Below are positions 37,191 to 48,200 of a stretch of 59,405 nt of DNA, one piece after another; position 1 is the stretch's first letter; every line of letters begins with the position of its first letter. The stretch comes from Symsagittifera roscoffensis. Lineage: Eukaryota > Xenacoelomorpha > Acoela > Convolutidae. The DNA is taken from NCBI RefSeq assembly GCF_963678635.1, contig NW_026971672.1, positions 7,501 to 66,905 on the forward strand, read 5' to 3'. The translations under genes were made by a program, and so were the position numbers. The notes below the pieces were generated by a model. That model was not told the origin of the DNA. It saw only the letters and a program-made list of their open reading frames with translations, and ran no database searches.

Positions 37191-37640
37191 ATCAGGAGCG
37201 GATTTAGGGGGACGGGTGGCGAACGCCCCTCCCCCTTCAGGGATTCGACCCCCTGCCGACCCAAAGGGTCACCCCTTTGGTACTTTTTAGGAAATCCATT
37301 TTTAGTCGACCGACCCTAAGATTTTTCTAAAAGCGCCTTCAGCGCCAATATATACTAGCTTTGAGGGGGAGCGTGCGCCAAAAAAAAACACTTTTTTGTC
37401 AACATTTTTTTAAAAAAGCCCAAAAACTGCCTTTTTTGACCTATTTTTTTAAAATTTTGCCTGCGGCGCCAAAACTTGGCCAAAACAGCTTCTTTTTACT
37501 GCTCTGGGAGAGTCCGGAAAATCACTTCGACCGAAGTAAAAAAAAGTTGTCAAAATTTTCAAACTTTGGAGCCTTGAGAGTCAACAAAGGTGTTTTCTCG
37601 TGACCTGAAAACCGTGGCTAAATCCCAGAGCATTGAAACA
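37191..37640. mobile_element. DNA-transposon end-like fragment
   Basis: Opens AGGAGCGGATTTAGGGGGAC and is locally GC-rich with CCCCTCCCCC and GGTCACCCCTTTGG. This GGGGCGGAT..GGGG type of end also occurs in the 6.9-kb and 7.6-kb repeats of the window. No transposase is seen. It abuts the truncated 5' end of the BEL/Pao element. Confidence 0.4.
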
Positions 37641-37744
37641 ACCTATGAAAAGCCCGAAATAAACAATGTTGCCGAGCTACTTGTTCAGTGGCGTGTGCAG
37701 AAACTTTTCGAGGGTGGTGGGCCTGTTTTATTTTTTTAACTATA

Positions 37745-40234
37745 CTTGATGAAGATAGATACGCCGTTGGAATGATTTGGGCCGAAGACCACTCACAGTT
37801 GCCCAACAACTACTACTCCGCCTTAGCACAACATAAATCTCTGAAAAAACGTTTAGACAAAGACACAAACCTCAGGGCTTTATACGCAAAAAACATTCAA
37901 GAAGATTTTGACAAAGGTTACGCCATCAAAGTGAATACACATGACTGCACAAATCGTTCCGCTAGGGAATGGTATTTTCCTCATCACCCCGTGATTAATC
38001 CAAATAAACCCAGAAAGACCGCCGCGTCCTAAATGGTGCAGCCAAATTTCATGGATCGTCACTTAATAAAGCTCTTTTGGTTGGCCGAGATTTGCTTCAG
38101 AATCTGCTGGCCGTCCTAATGAGATTCCGTCAACATCAACATGCAGTATCAGCTGATATTGAAGGCATGTTCCTTCAGGTTGGTGTTCTCCCAATCGACC
38201 AACTGTCACTTCGTTTTCTGTGGCGGGAGGATCCCACAACCGATGTGGTAACGTATCAAAACACGCGACACATTTTCGGAGCTCGTGACTCGCACACATG
38301 TGCTAATTTTTCTCTTCAAAAGACAGCTCGCGACAATCAAGTCTTTTTCCCCGACGCAGCGTCAGCCGTGATGCAAAAACTCTATATGGTTGATTATCTT
38401 GATTCGTTTCCCGAACCTGGAAAGGCATTAAAATGAAGTAATGACATTGTAGAACTACTTAAGTTAGGAGGATTTAAGTTGACAAAATTCGTGGGCAATG
38501 TCAAAGAGATTCAGAAAGAGTTATGTACGTCAAGCGACAATTTAAGTCAAATTAAGGAGATTCTAAGTAGTGAAGGTCAAGAACCGCATGTTCTAGGTTT
38601 GAAATGGGATCAGGTTCTCGATACATTGGTGTTTAGTCGAGGTGTAAACAGAGAAATGAAGGATACTGTTACCCAACGTACAGTTCTAAGTTTTTTCTCT
38701 TCAGTTTTCGACCCTATTGGGTTAGTCGCTCTGTACACTGTCAGAGCCCGACTACTTCTTAAAGAGATTTGGAGAATCAGTGGTCAACAATGAGATAACC
38801 CACTTCCTTTGGACTTGAATGCCAATTTCCTCGAATGGTGGTCTGGTCTACCCATCCTGGGTCAACTGATCATACCGAGATGCTACTTTCCATCCGCAGT
38901 TGACAAAATTGAACTCCATATGTTTGGTGACAGTTCACAGGAATTATTGAGTTCTGAGAAATATGTTAAGAATGTAAGCCCTATTGCAACTCTTTCCCCA
39001 TTCATTGACCCCGATGGACTTCTTAGATCCATAGGACGCATTAGTCTCTCTCTGAACTCGAATTTAAAAATAAATATCCCATCGTACTTGGTGGCCGTCA
39101 TCCATTAGTCAAATTGTTTGTGGCTCATCAACACAACAAACATGAGCATCAGTCAATTGACTACCTACGATCTGTCATCCAGATAGAACATGCAGTCTTA
39201 AAATTAAGATCATTGCTCCATAACATTGAAGTTAATTGAAAAAACTGCCGAAAGCGAAAGTTGAAAACCATCACCCCTTTCATGTCTGATCTGCCAATTG
39301 AGCGTCTTGGATACCGCCCTTCAACAATTGCGGAGTCGATTACTTCGGACCATTTCACGTAACACTCCGTAGGAGTTCGGAGAAACGTTGGGCGTTTTTG
39401 TTCACTTGTTTGACCACTAGAGCCATCCATATTGAAGTCGTACCATCAATGGATTCAAGCTCCTGTGTCATGGGAGTAGAACGATTCATCGCTAGACGAG
39501 GAACTCCATCAAAAATTTGGTCCGATAATGGTACAAACTTTGTCGGTGCAGAGAAAGAGCTTCTTCTGTGTACTCGAGCATGGAATGATCTTGCGCCCGC
39601 TCTCCTTGTCCACAAAGGCATCGAATGGAAGTATAACCAACCATCTTCACCACATCATGGTGGCTCTTGGGAATGTCTTGTACGTAGTTGCAAGAGAGTA
39701 GTTTTCTACTCCATCCTCACACCCCGTAAATTAACCGACGAGGTACTCCAGACCACATTTTGTCTGACGGAACAAGCCCTCAATGCGCGTCCACTTACAG
39801 CGGTAAGCAGTGACCAGAATGAGGTTGAGGCTCTAACGCCAAATCACTTCTTGATAGGCCAGCAATTAGTTAGTTTCCCGTCGATTGCGTCGGACGAACA
39901 TTTCGATCATCGAAAGCGTTATCTTCGCGCACAAGGATACGCTAACGCCATCAGGACTAGATGGCTACGCGAGTACGTTCCGACTCTCAACAAACGCCGT
40001 AAATGGCACACACCTACCGAACAAGAACTCAAAGCCGGAGATCTTGTTTGGATCGTCGAGGATAGTAGCCCGCGTGGTTACTACCCTCTCGCTCGCGTTA
40101 AAACGCTTAGCTATGGCAAAGACGCTACCGCCCGTTCCGCACTCCTTAAAACCGCAACAGGAGATTTAACCCGACCTCTTGTTAAACTCGCCCCAGTTCT
40201 CGCTCCTTTGGGGACCGAGGATGTTCAAGATTGA
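37745..40234 (+). pseudogene. pol: BEL/Pao retrotransposon pol, 5'-truncated and broken
   Basis: Order of domains: N-terminal reverse-transcriptase region (DRYAVGMIWAEDHSQLP; REWYFPHHPVINPNKP), RT palm (LLQNLLAVLMRFRQHQ; VSADIEGMFLQVG; TRHIFGARDS), the Pao-type region after RT (FSSVFDPIGLVALYTVRARL; FPSAVDKIELHMFGDSS), the integrase zinc-binding region (HQHNKHEHQS) and the integrase core. The RT active-site block reads YMVD instead of YMDD (Val codon 38,389-38,391), so polymerase activity is lost. Breaks include a frameshift near 38,020, TGA at 38,434 and at 38,791 (a Trp position), an internal deletion near 38,945 and frameshifts near 39,070 and 39,315. Gag, the N-terminal protease region and a 5' LTR are absent. 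Confidence 0.92.
39320..40234 (+). CDS. BEL/Pao integrase core and C-terminal domain, open frame (copy 1)
   Basis: After the last frameshift the frame stays open for about 300 codons to the pol stop. The three catalytic acidic residues of the retroviral-type integrase fold are present: Asp in CGVDYFGPFHV (codon 39,338-39,340), Asp in KIWSDNGTNFVG and Glu in HHGGSWECLVR. The C-terminal region (LKAGDLVWIVED; YYPLARVKTLSYG) matches the domain found at the end of BEL/Pao pol. It is a fragment of the broken pol, with no start codon of its own. One triplet differs from copy 2 (RVVFYS against RVFYS). Confidence 0.85.
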   Translation, partial: FNNCGVDYFGPFHVTLRRSSEKRWAFLFTCLTTRAIHIEVVPSMDSSSCVMGVERFIARRGTPSKIWSDNGTNFVGAEKELLLCTRAWNDLAPALLVHKGIEWKYNQPSSPHHGGSWECLVRSCKRVVFYSILTPRKLTDEVLQTTFCLTEQALNARPLTAVSSDQNEVEALTPNHFLIGQQLVSFPSIASDEHFDHRKRYLRAQGYANAIRTRWLREYVPTLNKRRKWHTPTEQELKAGDLVWIVEDSSPRGYYPLARVKTLSYGKDATARSALLKTATGDLTRPLVKLAPVLAPLGTEDVQD

Positions 40235-40771
40235 AACTAAAATGAAAGCATATCAAGACCAGCTAGTCTAGCGGTAACGTACTTGACCTGAAACCAAAAG
40301 GTCGCCGGTTCGAATCCCGGTCATTCCAAGTATTTTACTACTAAAAAACTTCGAATACACTTGATTTGAACCGGATAAAAATTGTTCCTAAGTCAAACTT
40401 GTTTTTAAATGAAGTTCTGGACATGAACTTAATTAGACTTTGGCCAGAATTGACTTCTAACTTCTGGCAAGCGTAAAAATCCCCACTGATTGGCAAATTT
40501 AGTCACAATAAAGTCTCATTCGATTTCGATTTCGTTTAAAACTTGATAATTTTGTTCCGAAACAGATCTTATTCCGTTGTTTCCTCTTAATGATTTTCGA
40601 TAATTATTGAAGGAAAAATATATATATATTGAACAATCGTGTTCTCAATCGAGATACATACAGCCAATCTACAGACCGACAATATAATCGACCGACCCAC
40701 CACAGACCGAACACAGGTGGGAACATGGTCCGCCGACAATCGACGACAAACCAGACGAAACCCTTGACAAC
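40235..40771 (+). mobile_element. BEL/Pao 3' non-coding tail, LTR candidate (copy 1)
   Basis: Non-coding sequence that follows the integrase in both copies and ends in CCCTTGACAACT. It contains the tRNA-like stretch. No matching 5' LTR is in the window, so LTR borders cannot be set. In copy 1 it joins directly to the TGTATTAAG motif at 40,772, whereas copy 2 has about 260 extra bases first. Confidence 0.5.
40257..40328 (+). tRNA. degenerate tRNA-like sequence (copy 1)
   Basis: A-box-like TAGTCTAGCGG at 40,264-40,274 and a perfect B-box GGTTCGAATCC at 40,307-40,317, at normal spacing. The acceptor ends do not pair, the T stem has mismatches and the best anticodon stem (GACCT with AGGTC) leaves a 9-nt loop, so it is unlikely to be a working tRNA. 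It lies about 25 bp after the integrase stop. Confidence 0.5.
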
Positions 40772-40859
40772 TGTATTAAGATAGGGAATAGAGCATCCGG
40801 TACGCGAGCTATGTATTAAGATTGGGCATATAATCTACAATGTATTAAGATAGGGAATA
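40772..40859 (+). repeat. three copies of a 19-bp motif (set 1)
   Basis: TGTATTAAGATAGGGAATA at 40,772-40,790 and 40,841-40,859, with the variant TGTATTAAGATTGGGCATA at 40,812-40,830. The motif sits at the boundary between BEL-derived and polymerase-associated DNA and recurs singly at 52,242. Confidence 0.85.
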
Positions 40860-41313
40860 CCGATGGTAAAGGTTTTATGGTTTGTGTGATGATAAGATAA
40901 TGGTAAGAGAAACGTAATTTTTTTTTGTTTTTGTGTGGAAATGTTTATTTTTTTCGCAAAATTTTCGGGCGCGCGTGATTTAATTGGGAACAGTTAATTG
41001 TTAATTACGTGTAGATTGTAGAAAAAAGGTTATATATTTAGTTTTTTGGTGCATGGTAAGTCAATGGTAAGAGTTTTTGTGCAAAAACTTGGAATTTTTA
41101 TCAAAAAATTTTTTCGAAAAAGTTCAAAACACGATAAGATTTTGTTTAATTTGATCTAATAAAAATTAGATACTTTTACTTTCTATCTAATTGAAACAAT
41201 GCTGAAATTTACAGAGTATTCGAAAAAAGTCAAATTTTTTGAGAAAAAAAAAGTTTAAATTACAAAGAAAGTATATAAATCACTGCATTTTATAACAAGT
41301 TTACCGCAACATT
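40860..41313. other. non-coding DNA downstream of the polymerase gene
   Basis: AT-rich sequence with repeated ATGGTAAG. It is repeated at about 44,775-45,232 with few changes and an indel near ATAAAAATTTATTAG. It would form the 3' flank of the minus-strand polymerase gene. Confidence 0.6.
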
Positions 41314-43026
41314 TTACATTTTAACATCATAAAGCCAATATAATACAACATCATGAATAAATTTACTTGACCAGATCAGTTCTAATAAGTTCAGTGGTTT
41401 TGTATGAATTCCATCATCTTGTACTTGTCTTTTTGGATAAAAATAGCTGAGTCCTTTCTTTGTCTGTTCATATGTGGCCACCATATGATTTATAGTTCTG
41501 AATCCTCTGTTAGTAGATGTAAGATTAATTGCTTCATCAAGCACTCTCTTATACTTTGCTAAAGATCCATCTCCAGAGTCTTATAGAACCCGCTTATTCA
41601 ATCCTTTGCTGCTAAATTTGAATTTGTCTGACTTGTTGTCATAGCAGCAATATGTCTTACTACATAAACAGAGCATTTCTGTGCACCTAAATTCTTCTTT
41701 GAAAAGTCCCGGCTCCCGCTTATCATGTTTTTCATGGATACTACAACAGGTTCGAGGAAAGAAATTAGATTTTGCATCCGCCTTGAAGGAATCTCTGCAA
41801 TCACTCTCCCTCATTTTTTCCCAAGCAGCTCTCTTATCTGGTTGGATGCAATCGTACAATTTTTTTTCTGCAAGTGCCAAGTAAAGTGAGTCTGTGTCCA
41901 TCTCCAACTCTTCAAATTTATTTACATCACAGAACTTGTCAAAGAAGTTATAGTAGAGTTCCAACATTCTCAGTTTTGCATACTGAAGTATGAAAAAACC
42001 AACAATGATGTTCTCATGAGGTTCTCAATGGTTGACTTCAATTACTCCACCTCATATAAGTCCTTCTCAATTGTGTTAAGTCTCTTAAACAGTGGTTCAT
42101 TGATTGCCTCATGAGTTTTTTCATCGTTCAGATACTTCGTGATTGTATGCCTGGATCTATCCATGATCTGATATCCATAGGAGGAATTGCCCAAGAGCTT
42201 CATTGTTTCTGCTACAACTCCTGATAGAAGGTTTTCATCTCCTTCTCTTTTTGCATCAACCACCGATTGAAGGAAATTATTGAAACACTTCCGAGGAGAA
42301 TATTGAACAAATCGGTAAATTTTGGTGCACTGTAATCCAAGTCCAAATAGAAGTTGAAGAGAGGAGTTATAACTGTTCCATTTTCTAGCTTGAAGCTAGA
42401 TATAAGCATTCTCTGTGGATGTTTCAACATTTCATTTTCAATTGCATAATTCTTCATATAGTCACCAATATCGTTTCTTCCAACCTCAGTGTTTTTGAAA
42501 ATTGGAGGAAAATTCGCAAATTTTGATTTCAGTTCATCTGGAACAACTAAGTCACACTGAACGTAGCCAAAAAGAGATCCATCTTTTATTTTTGCTAGAA
42601 GTGAGTCTGTAGAAAGAGGTCTTTTATTGGGAAAGTGGGTTCGAACATGATTTTTGAGCTTGTCATTGGTTGTGAAATTTTGCCACCACTCACACTCCCA
42701 CATTTCTTCCACTTTGTATCCTTTCTCTTTAATGTATTCTCGTCTCATCTCATCCATCTCTCTCTTCTTATTTCCTCTCTCGATATCCTGTTCTGTTAAG
42801 GAGGGACGAGTTTCTTGACAAGAACAAAAGTGATAGTAGCATCCCATTGCCTCGAATTTTGTTTTACAGTGATCACAATAACCGTCCACATTAAAACAGT
42901 CAATTTTCTTCTGTTTTCCAGATGTAAAAAAGCTCTCAATTTTACAATCTGGTCATGATTCTTGATAGAAAGACATGACCATATTCTCAAAGTTGCGAGT
43001 TCGATTATGTCTAGCCTTGAATTTCT
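41314..43026 (-). pseudogene. polB: Polinton-type DNA polymerase B, C-terminal half (copy 1)
   Basis: C-terminal half of a protein-primed family-B polymerase, matching 45,233-46,940. From the N side: a CDHCK..CYYHFC zinc-binding patch, a GYKVEEMWECEWW stretch, motif B (LLGNSSYGYQIMDRSRH) and motif C with intact DTDS (41,890-41,897). The C-terminal block follows (TNRGFRTINHMVATYEQ; GLSYFYPKRQVQDDGIHT), characteristic of Polinton/Maverick polymerases. It is broken by frameshifts near 42,250-42,345 and 42,000-42,045, an in-frame stop near 41,581 and a TGA after SFYQES near 42,955. The gene is cut at 43,026 by fusion to BEL integrase sequence on the other strand. The six-T run near 42,925 keeps the frame that copy 2 loses. 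Confidence 0.93.
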
Positions 43027-43889
43027 GGGCGTTTTTGTTCACTTGTTGGGCGTTTTTGTTCACTTGTTTGACCACTAGAGCCATCCATATTGAAGTCGTA
43101 CCATCAATGGATTCAAGCTCCTGTGTCATGGGAGTAGAACGATTCATCGCTAGACGAGGAACTCCATCGAAAATTTGGTCCGATAATGGTACAAACTTTG
43201 TCGGTGCAGAGAAAGAGCTTCTTCTGTGTACTCGAGCATGGAATGATCTTGCGCCCGCTCTCCTTGTCCACAAAAGCATCGAATGGAAGTATAACCAACC
43301 ATCTTCACCACATCATGGTGGCTCTTGGGAATGTCTTGTACGTAGTTGCAAGAGAGTTTTCTACTCCATCCTCACACCCCGTAAATTAACCGACGAGGTA
43401 CTCCAGACCACATTTTGTCTGACGGAACAAGCCCTCAATGCGCGTCCACTTACAGCGGTAAGCAGTGACCAGAATGAGGTTGAGGCTCTAACGCCAAATC
43501 ACTTCTTGATAGGCCAGCAATTAGTTAGTTTCCCGTCGATTGCGTCGGACGAACATTTCGATCATCGAAAGCGTTATCTTCGCGCACAAGGATACGCTAA
43601 CGCCATCAGGACTAGATGGCTACGCGAGTACGTTCCGACTCTCAACAAACGCCGTAAATGGCACACACCTACCGAACAAGAACTCAAAGCCGGAGATCTT
43701 GTTTGGATCGTCGAGGATAGTAGCCCGCGTGGTTACTACCCTCTCGCTCGCGTTAAAACGCTTAGCTATGGCAAAGACGCTACCGCCCGTTCCGCACTCC
43801 TTAAAACCGCAACAGGAGATTTAACCCGACCTCTTGTTAAACTCGCCCCAGTTCTCGCTCCTTTGGGGACCGAGGATGTTCAAGATTGA
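43027..43889 (+). pseudogene. BEL/Pao integrase, partial (copy 2)
   Basis: Duplicate of the integrase starting at WAFLFTC, downstream of the first catalytic aspartate, so the catalytic triad is incomplete (Asp and Glu remain in WSDNGT and GSWECL). The frame runs open to 43,889 and also extends upstream into antisense polymerase sequence from about 42,975; those first codons are a fusion artefact. The 21-bp sequence encoding WAFLFTC is present twice at the junction. Confidence 0.9.
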
Positions 43890-44686
43890 AACTAAAAAGA
43901 AAGCATATCAAGACCAGCTAGTCTAGCGGTAACGTACTTGACCTGAAATCAAAAGGTCGCCGGTTCGAATCCCGGTCATTCCAAGTATTTTACTACTAAA
44001 AAACTTCGAATACACTTGATTTGAACCGGATAAAAATTGTTCCTAAGTCAAACTTGTTTTTAAATGAAGATCTGGACATGAACTTAATTAGACTTTGGCC
44101 AGAATTGACTTCTAACTTCTGGCAAGCGTAAACATCCCCACTGATTGGCAAACGTAGTGACAATAAAGTCGCATTCGATTTCGATTTCGTTTAAAACTTG
44201 ATAATTTTGTTCCGAAACAGATCTTATTCCGTTGTTTCCTCTTAATGATTTTCGATAATTATTGAAGGAAAAATATATATATATATTGAACAATCGTGTT
44301 CTCAATCGAGATACATACAGCCAATCTACAGACCGACAATATAATCGACCGACCCACCACAGACCGAACACAGGTGGGAACATGGTCCGCCGACAATCGA
44401 CGACAAACCAGACGAAACCCTTGACAACTCAGTTTTTTGTGAGTGAGAAGTACCTCAGCGAAAGGTGATTGTGCAATTTCACGAAGGTGTATGCAGACAG
44501 CTACCTGCAAGTGAGACAGGAATCTCCCCAACCGTTTTTGATGGCCGAAGTTGACAAAAAAAACTATTGTAAGACGTAACTTTTCAGTTTAGTTTCTTCA
44601 CATACCAGAGCTATAATAGTAGTAGATGTTGGAGGTGATCAGGGGGGGGGGGGGGGGGAGGGGGTTTTGGAGGTGGCGGACCCCCA
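43890..44686 (+). mobile_element. BEL/Pao 3' tail plus ~260 bp absent from copy 1
   Basis: Copy of 40,235-40,771, followed after GACAACT by about 260 bp (44,428-44,686) that copy 1 lacks. The extra stretch includes a 17-G run at 44,642-44,658 and GGCGGACCCCC. It may be the remainder of the retroelement or another insertion. The G run is a likely assembly trouble spot. Confidence 0.5.
43912..43983 (+). tRNA. degenerate tRNA-like sequence (copy 2)
   Basis: Duplicate of the 40,257 sequence with one visible change (GAAACC to GAAATC). A and B boxes are unchanged (B box 43,962-43,972). The same folding defects apply. Confidence 0.5.
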
Positions 44687-44774
44687 TGTATTAAGATAGG
44701 GAATAGAGCATCCGGTACGCGAGCTATGTATTAAGATTGGGCATATAATCTACAATGTATTAAGATAGGGAATA
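44687..44774 (+). repeat. three copies of a 19-bp motif (set 2)
   Basis: Same three motifs with the same spacing as at 40,772-40,859, carried in the tandem duplication (starts 44,687, 44,727 and 44,756). Confidence 0.85.
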
Positions 44775-45232
44775 CCGATGGTAAAGGTTTTATGGTTTGT
44801 GTGATGATAAGATAATGGTAAGAAAAACGTAATTTTTTTTTGTTTTTGTGTGGAAATGTTTATTTTTTTCGCAAAATTTTTGGGCGCGCGTTATTTAATT
44901 GGGAACAGTTAATTGTTAATTACGTGTAGATTGTAGAAAAAAGGTTATATATTTAGTTTTTTGGTGCATGGTAAGTCAATGGTAAGAGTTTTTGTGCAAA
45001 AACTTGGAATTTTTATCAAAAAACTTTTTCGAAAAAGTTCAAAACACGATAAGATTTTGTTTAATTTGATCTAATAAAAATTTATTAGATACTTTTACTT
45101 TCTATCTAATTGAAACAATGCTGAAATTTACAGAGACTTCGAAAAAAGTCAAATTTTTTGAGAAAAAAAAAGTTTAAATTACAAAGAAAGTATATAAATC
45201 ACTGCATTTTATAACAAGTTTACCGCAACATT

Positions 45233-48200
45233 TTACATTTTAACATCATAAAGCCAATATAATACAACATCATGAATAAATTTACTTGACCAGATCAGTT
45301 CTAATAAGTTCAGTGGTTTTGTATGAATTCCATCATCTTGTACTTGTCTTTTTGGATAAAAATAGCTGAGTCCTTTCTTTGTCTGTTCATATGTGGCCAC
45401 CATATGATTTATAGCTCTGAATCCTCTGTTAGTAGATGTAAGATTAATTGCTTCATCAAGCAAATTCTTATACTTTGCTAAAGATCCATCTCCAGAGTCT
45501 TATAGAACCCGCTTATTCAATCCTTTGCTGCTAAATTTGAATTTGTCTGACTTGTTGTCATAGCAGCAATATGTCTTACTACATAAACAGAGCATTTCTG
45601 TGCACCTAAATTCTTCTTTGAAAAGTCCCGGCTCCCGCTTATTATGTTTTTCATGGATACTACAACAGGTTCGAGGAAAGAAATTAGATTTTGCATCCGC
45701 CTTGAAGGAATCTCTGCAATCACTCTCCCTCATTTTTTCCCAAGCAGCTCTCTTATCTGGTTGGATGCAATCGTACAATTTTTTTTCTGCAAGTGCCAAG
45801 TAAAGTGAGTATGTGTCCATCTCCAACTCTTCAAATTTATTTACATCACAGAACTTGTCAAAGAAGTTATAGTAGAGTTCCAACATTCTCAGTTTTGCAT
45901 ACTGAAGTATGAAAAAACCAACAATGATGTTCTCATGAGGTTCTCAATGGTTGACTTCAATTACTCCACCTCATATAAGTCCTTCTCAATTGTGTTAAGT
46001 CTCTTAAACAGTGGTTCATTGATTGCCTCATGAGTTTTTTCATCGTTCAGATACTTCGTGATTGTATGCCTGGATCTATCCATGATCTGATATCCATAGG
46101 AGGAATTGCCCAAGAGCTTCATTGTTTCTGCTACAACTCCCGATAGAAGGTTTTCATCTCCTTCTCTTCTTGCATCAACCACCGATTGAAGGAAATTATT
46201 GAAACACTTCCGAGGAGAATATTGAACAAATCGGTAAATTTTGGTGCACTGTAATCCAAGTCCAAATAGAAGTTGAAGAGAGGAGTTATAACTGTTCCAT
46301 TTTCTAGCTTGAAGCTAGATATAAGCATTCTCTGTGGATGTTTCAACATTTCATTTTCAATTGCATAATTCTTCATATAGTCACCAATATCATTTCTTCC
46401 AACCTCAGTGTTTTTGAAAATTGGAGGAAAATTCGCAAATTTCGATTTCAGTTCATCTGGAACAACTAAGTCACACTGAACGTAGCCAAAAAGAGATCCA
46501 TCTTTTATTTTTGCTAGAAGTGAGTCTGTAGAAAGAGGTCTTTTATTGGGAAAGTGGGTTCGAACATGATTTTTGATCTTGTCATTGGTTGTGAAATTTT
46601 GCCACCACTCACACTCCCACATTTCTTCCACTTTGTATCCTTTCTCTTTAATGTATTCTCGTCTCATCTCATCCATCTCTCTCTTCTTATTTCCTCTCTC
46701 GATATCCTGTTCTGTTAAGGAGGGACGAGTTTCTTGACAAGAACAAAAGTGATAGTAGCATCCCATTGCCTCGAATACTGTTTTACAGTGATCACAATAA
46801 CCGTCCACATTAAAACAGTCAATTTTCTTCTGTTTTCCAGATGTAAAAAGCTCTCAATTTTACAATCTGGTCATGATTCTTGATAGAAAGACATGACCAT
46901 ATTCTCAAAGTTGCGAGTTCGATTATGTCTAGCCTTGAATTTCTGCATATCAGTGTCAAACTCCCATCTCGTATACAGTCCTGTTGGCATATCTTGACAC
47001 ATTGAGAAAGGGTAAAGCTGGCTTGCATCAATTCCAACGATTGATTTACAAACATTTGATGAAATTCTGATGTATGTTTCATCAACTACAGCTTTTCGAT
47101 TGAACACAATCGGAGGCCCACCGGTCATGTCTTCTCGTGTTTTTTCACACAAATCTTTATCACTTTCGCAAAATGGATAAAACTTGTAATTTGTAGATTT
47201 GTGTAGACATATGTTTGCTAGATTTGGAAGTGTACATCCAAGTTTTAACAAACCTATCCTTTGTTATGATAAAACTGAATCATTTTTTGCATTGCTTCCA
47301 GGGTTGGAACTACATCTTTGTTGTTGTACCACTGCAAAAAGTCTTTGAACACAGTCATTCCGTTTTTCTGCCAAATTTGTTGTAAGTAACTGTAATTATC
47401 TAGACCAGATGCGGGTACAGTGTTGATTTGAAGCTTTTTCAGTGCTTGCTGTTCATCAAGTCCACTCTTCCTCAGTTTTTCATAATCAGTAAAGTCTTTG
47501 TCTAGAGGATTGTTGTTTCTAAGTTTACTGAAAAATGCTTCATATGGGGGCAGTCCTGGAAAATCAAGTTTGTCAGGGTTGTCAAACCACACATAAGGAA
47601 AGAATCCTTTTGTTTCACTAGCTTTATAAGCTTTGGGAAATGAGTCCAGAGTTGTTGCTCCACCCAGAAATTTCATAATGTCAAGAAATTGTACATCTCC
47701 AAACTTGAAAGATATAAAATCATTTGCTTTTTTGATAACGGATGTTTCTTGCTCTTTATCGCGAATCAAATAAGGGATTAAGTAGGACTTGATCAAATTT
47801 AAGTCATATCTACCACTGTTAAATCCAAAAACAGGTAAAGTTTTTATATATCTCTCCAGATGTTGTTTCAAATCGATGAGTTGATTTTTCTGAATTCGCA
47901 AGAATTGTGTTGACATATCTGCTTCTTCCGAATCTTCAAAACATTCGTCTTCGTACTCAAACTAGTTACGTGAAAAATTCTGACCTCGCTCATGCAATTG
48001 ATCAAAGATTTTTTTCATTCTTTCATTGACAGCATCTTCAATATCTTGGAAATTTGTTCTCATCTCCGGCTTACTTTTCTCAGCCAACAGTTCGAGCTTG
48101 CTTACAAAATCAATAATCAAATTTTGTGGATCTTGTTGTACAAAAAGATGGGTTCATCAATCAGATTCGATGATATAGATACTGAAATAGGAACATGTTT

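Larger units (their letters stand above)
39387..43026. repeat. chimeric tandem duplication, unit 1
   Basis: Unit running from the BEL integrase codons for WAFLFTC through the tRNA-like sequence, the 19-bp motifs and the C-terminal half of the polymerase. It repeats at 43,027-46,940. Offsets are about 3,655 bp in the BEL part and 3,919 bp in the polymerase part; the difference is the ~260 bp present only in unit 2. Confidence 0.9.
43027..46940. repeat. chimeric tandem duplication, unit 2
   Basis: Second unit; beyond 46,940 the polymerase gene continues (CTGCATATCAG) where unit 1 breaks into integrase sequence (CTGGGCGTTTTT). Differences from unit 1 are sparse substitutions and small indels. 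Confidence 0.9.

Noticed and set aside
40257-40328. Functional tRNA gene (Phe or Trp anticodon considered)
   Set aside because: Acceptor ends do not pair and no standard 7-nt anticodon loop forms around GAA or CCA.
42975-43026. Extended N-terminus of the copy 2 integrase frame as a new fusion protein
   Set aside because: The first ~17 codons are antisense polymerase sequence plus a duplicated 21-bp piece; no sign of selection.
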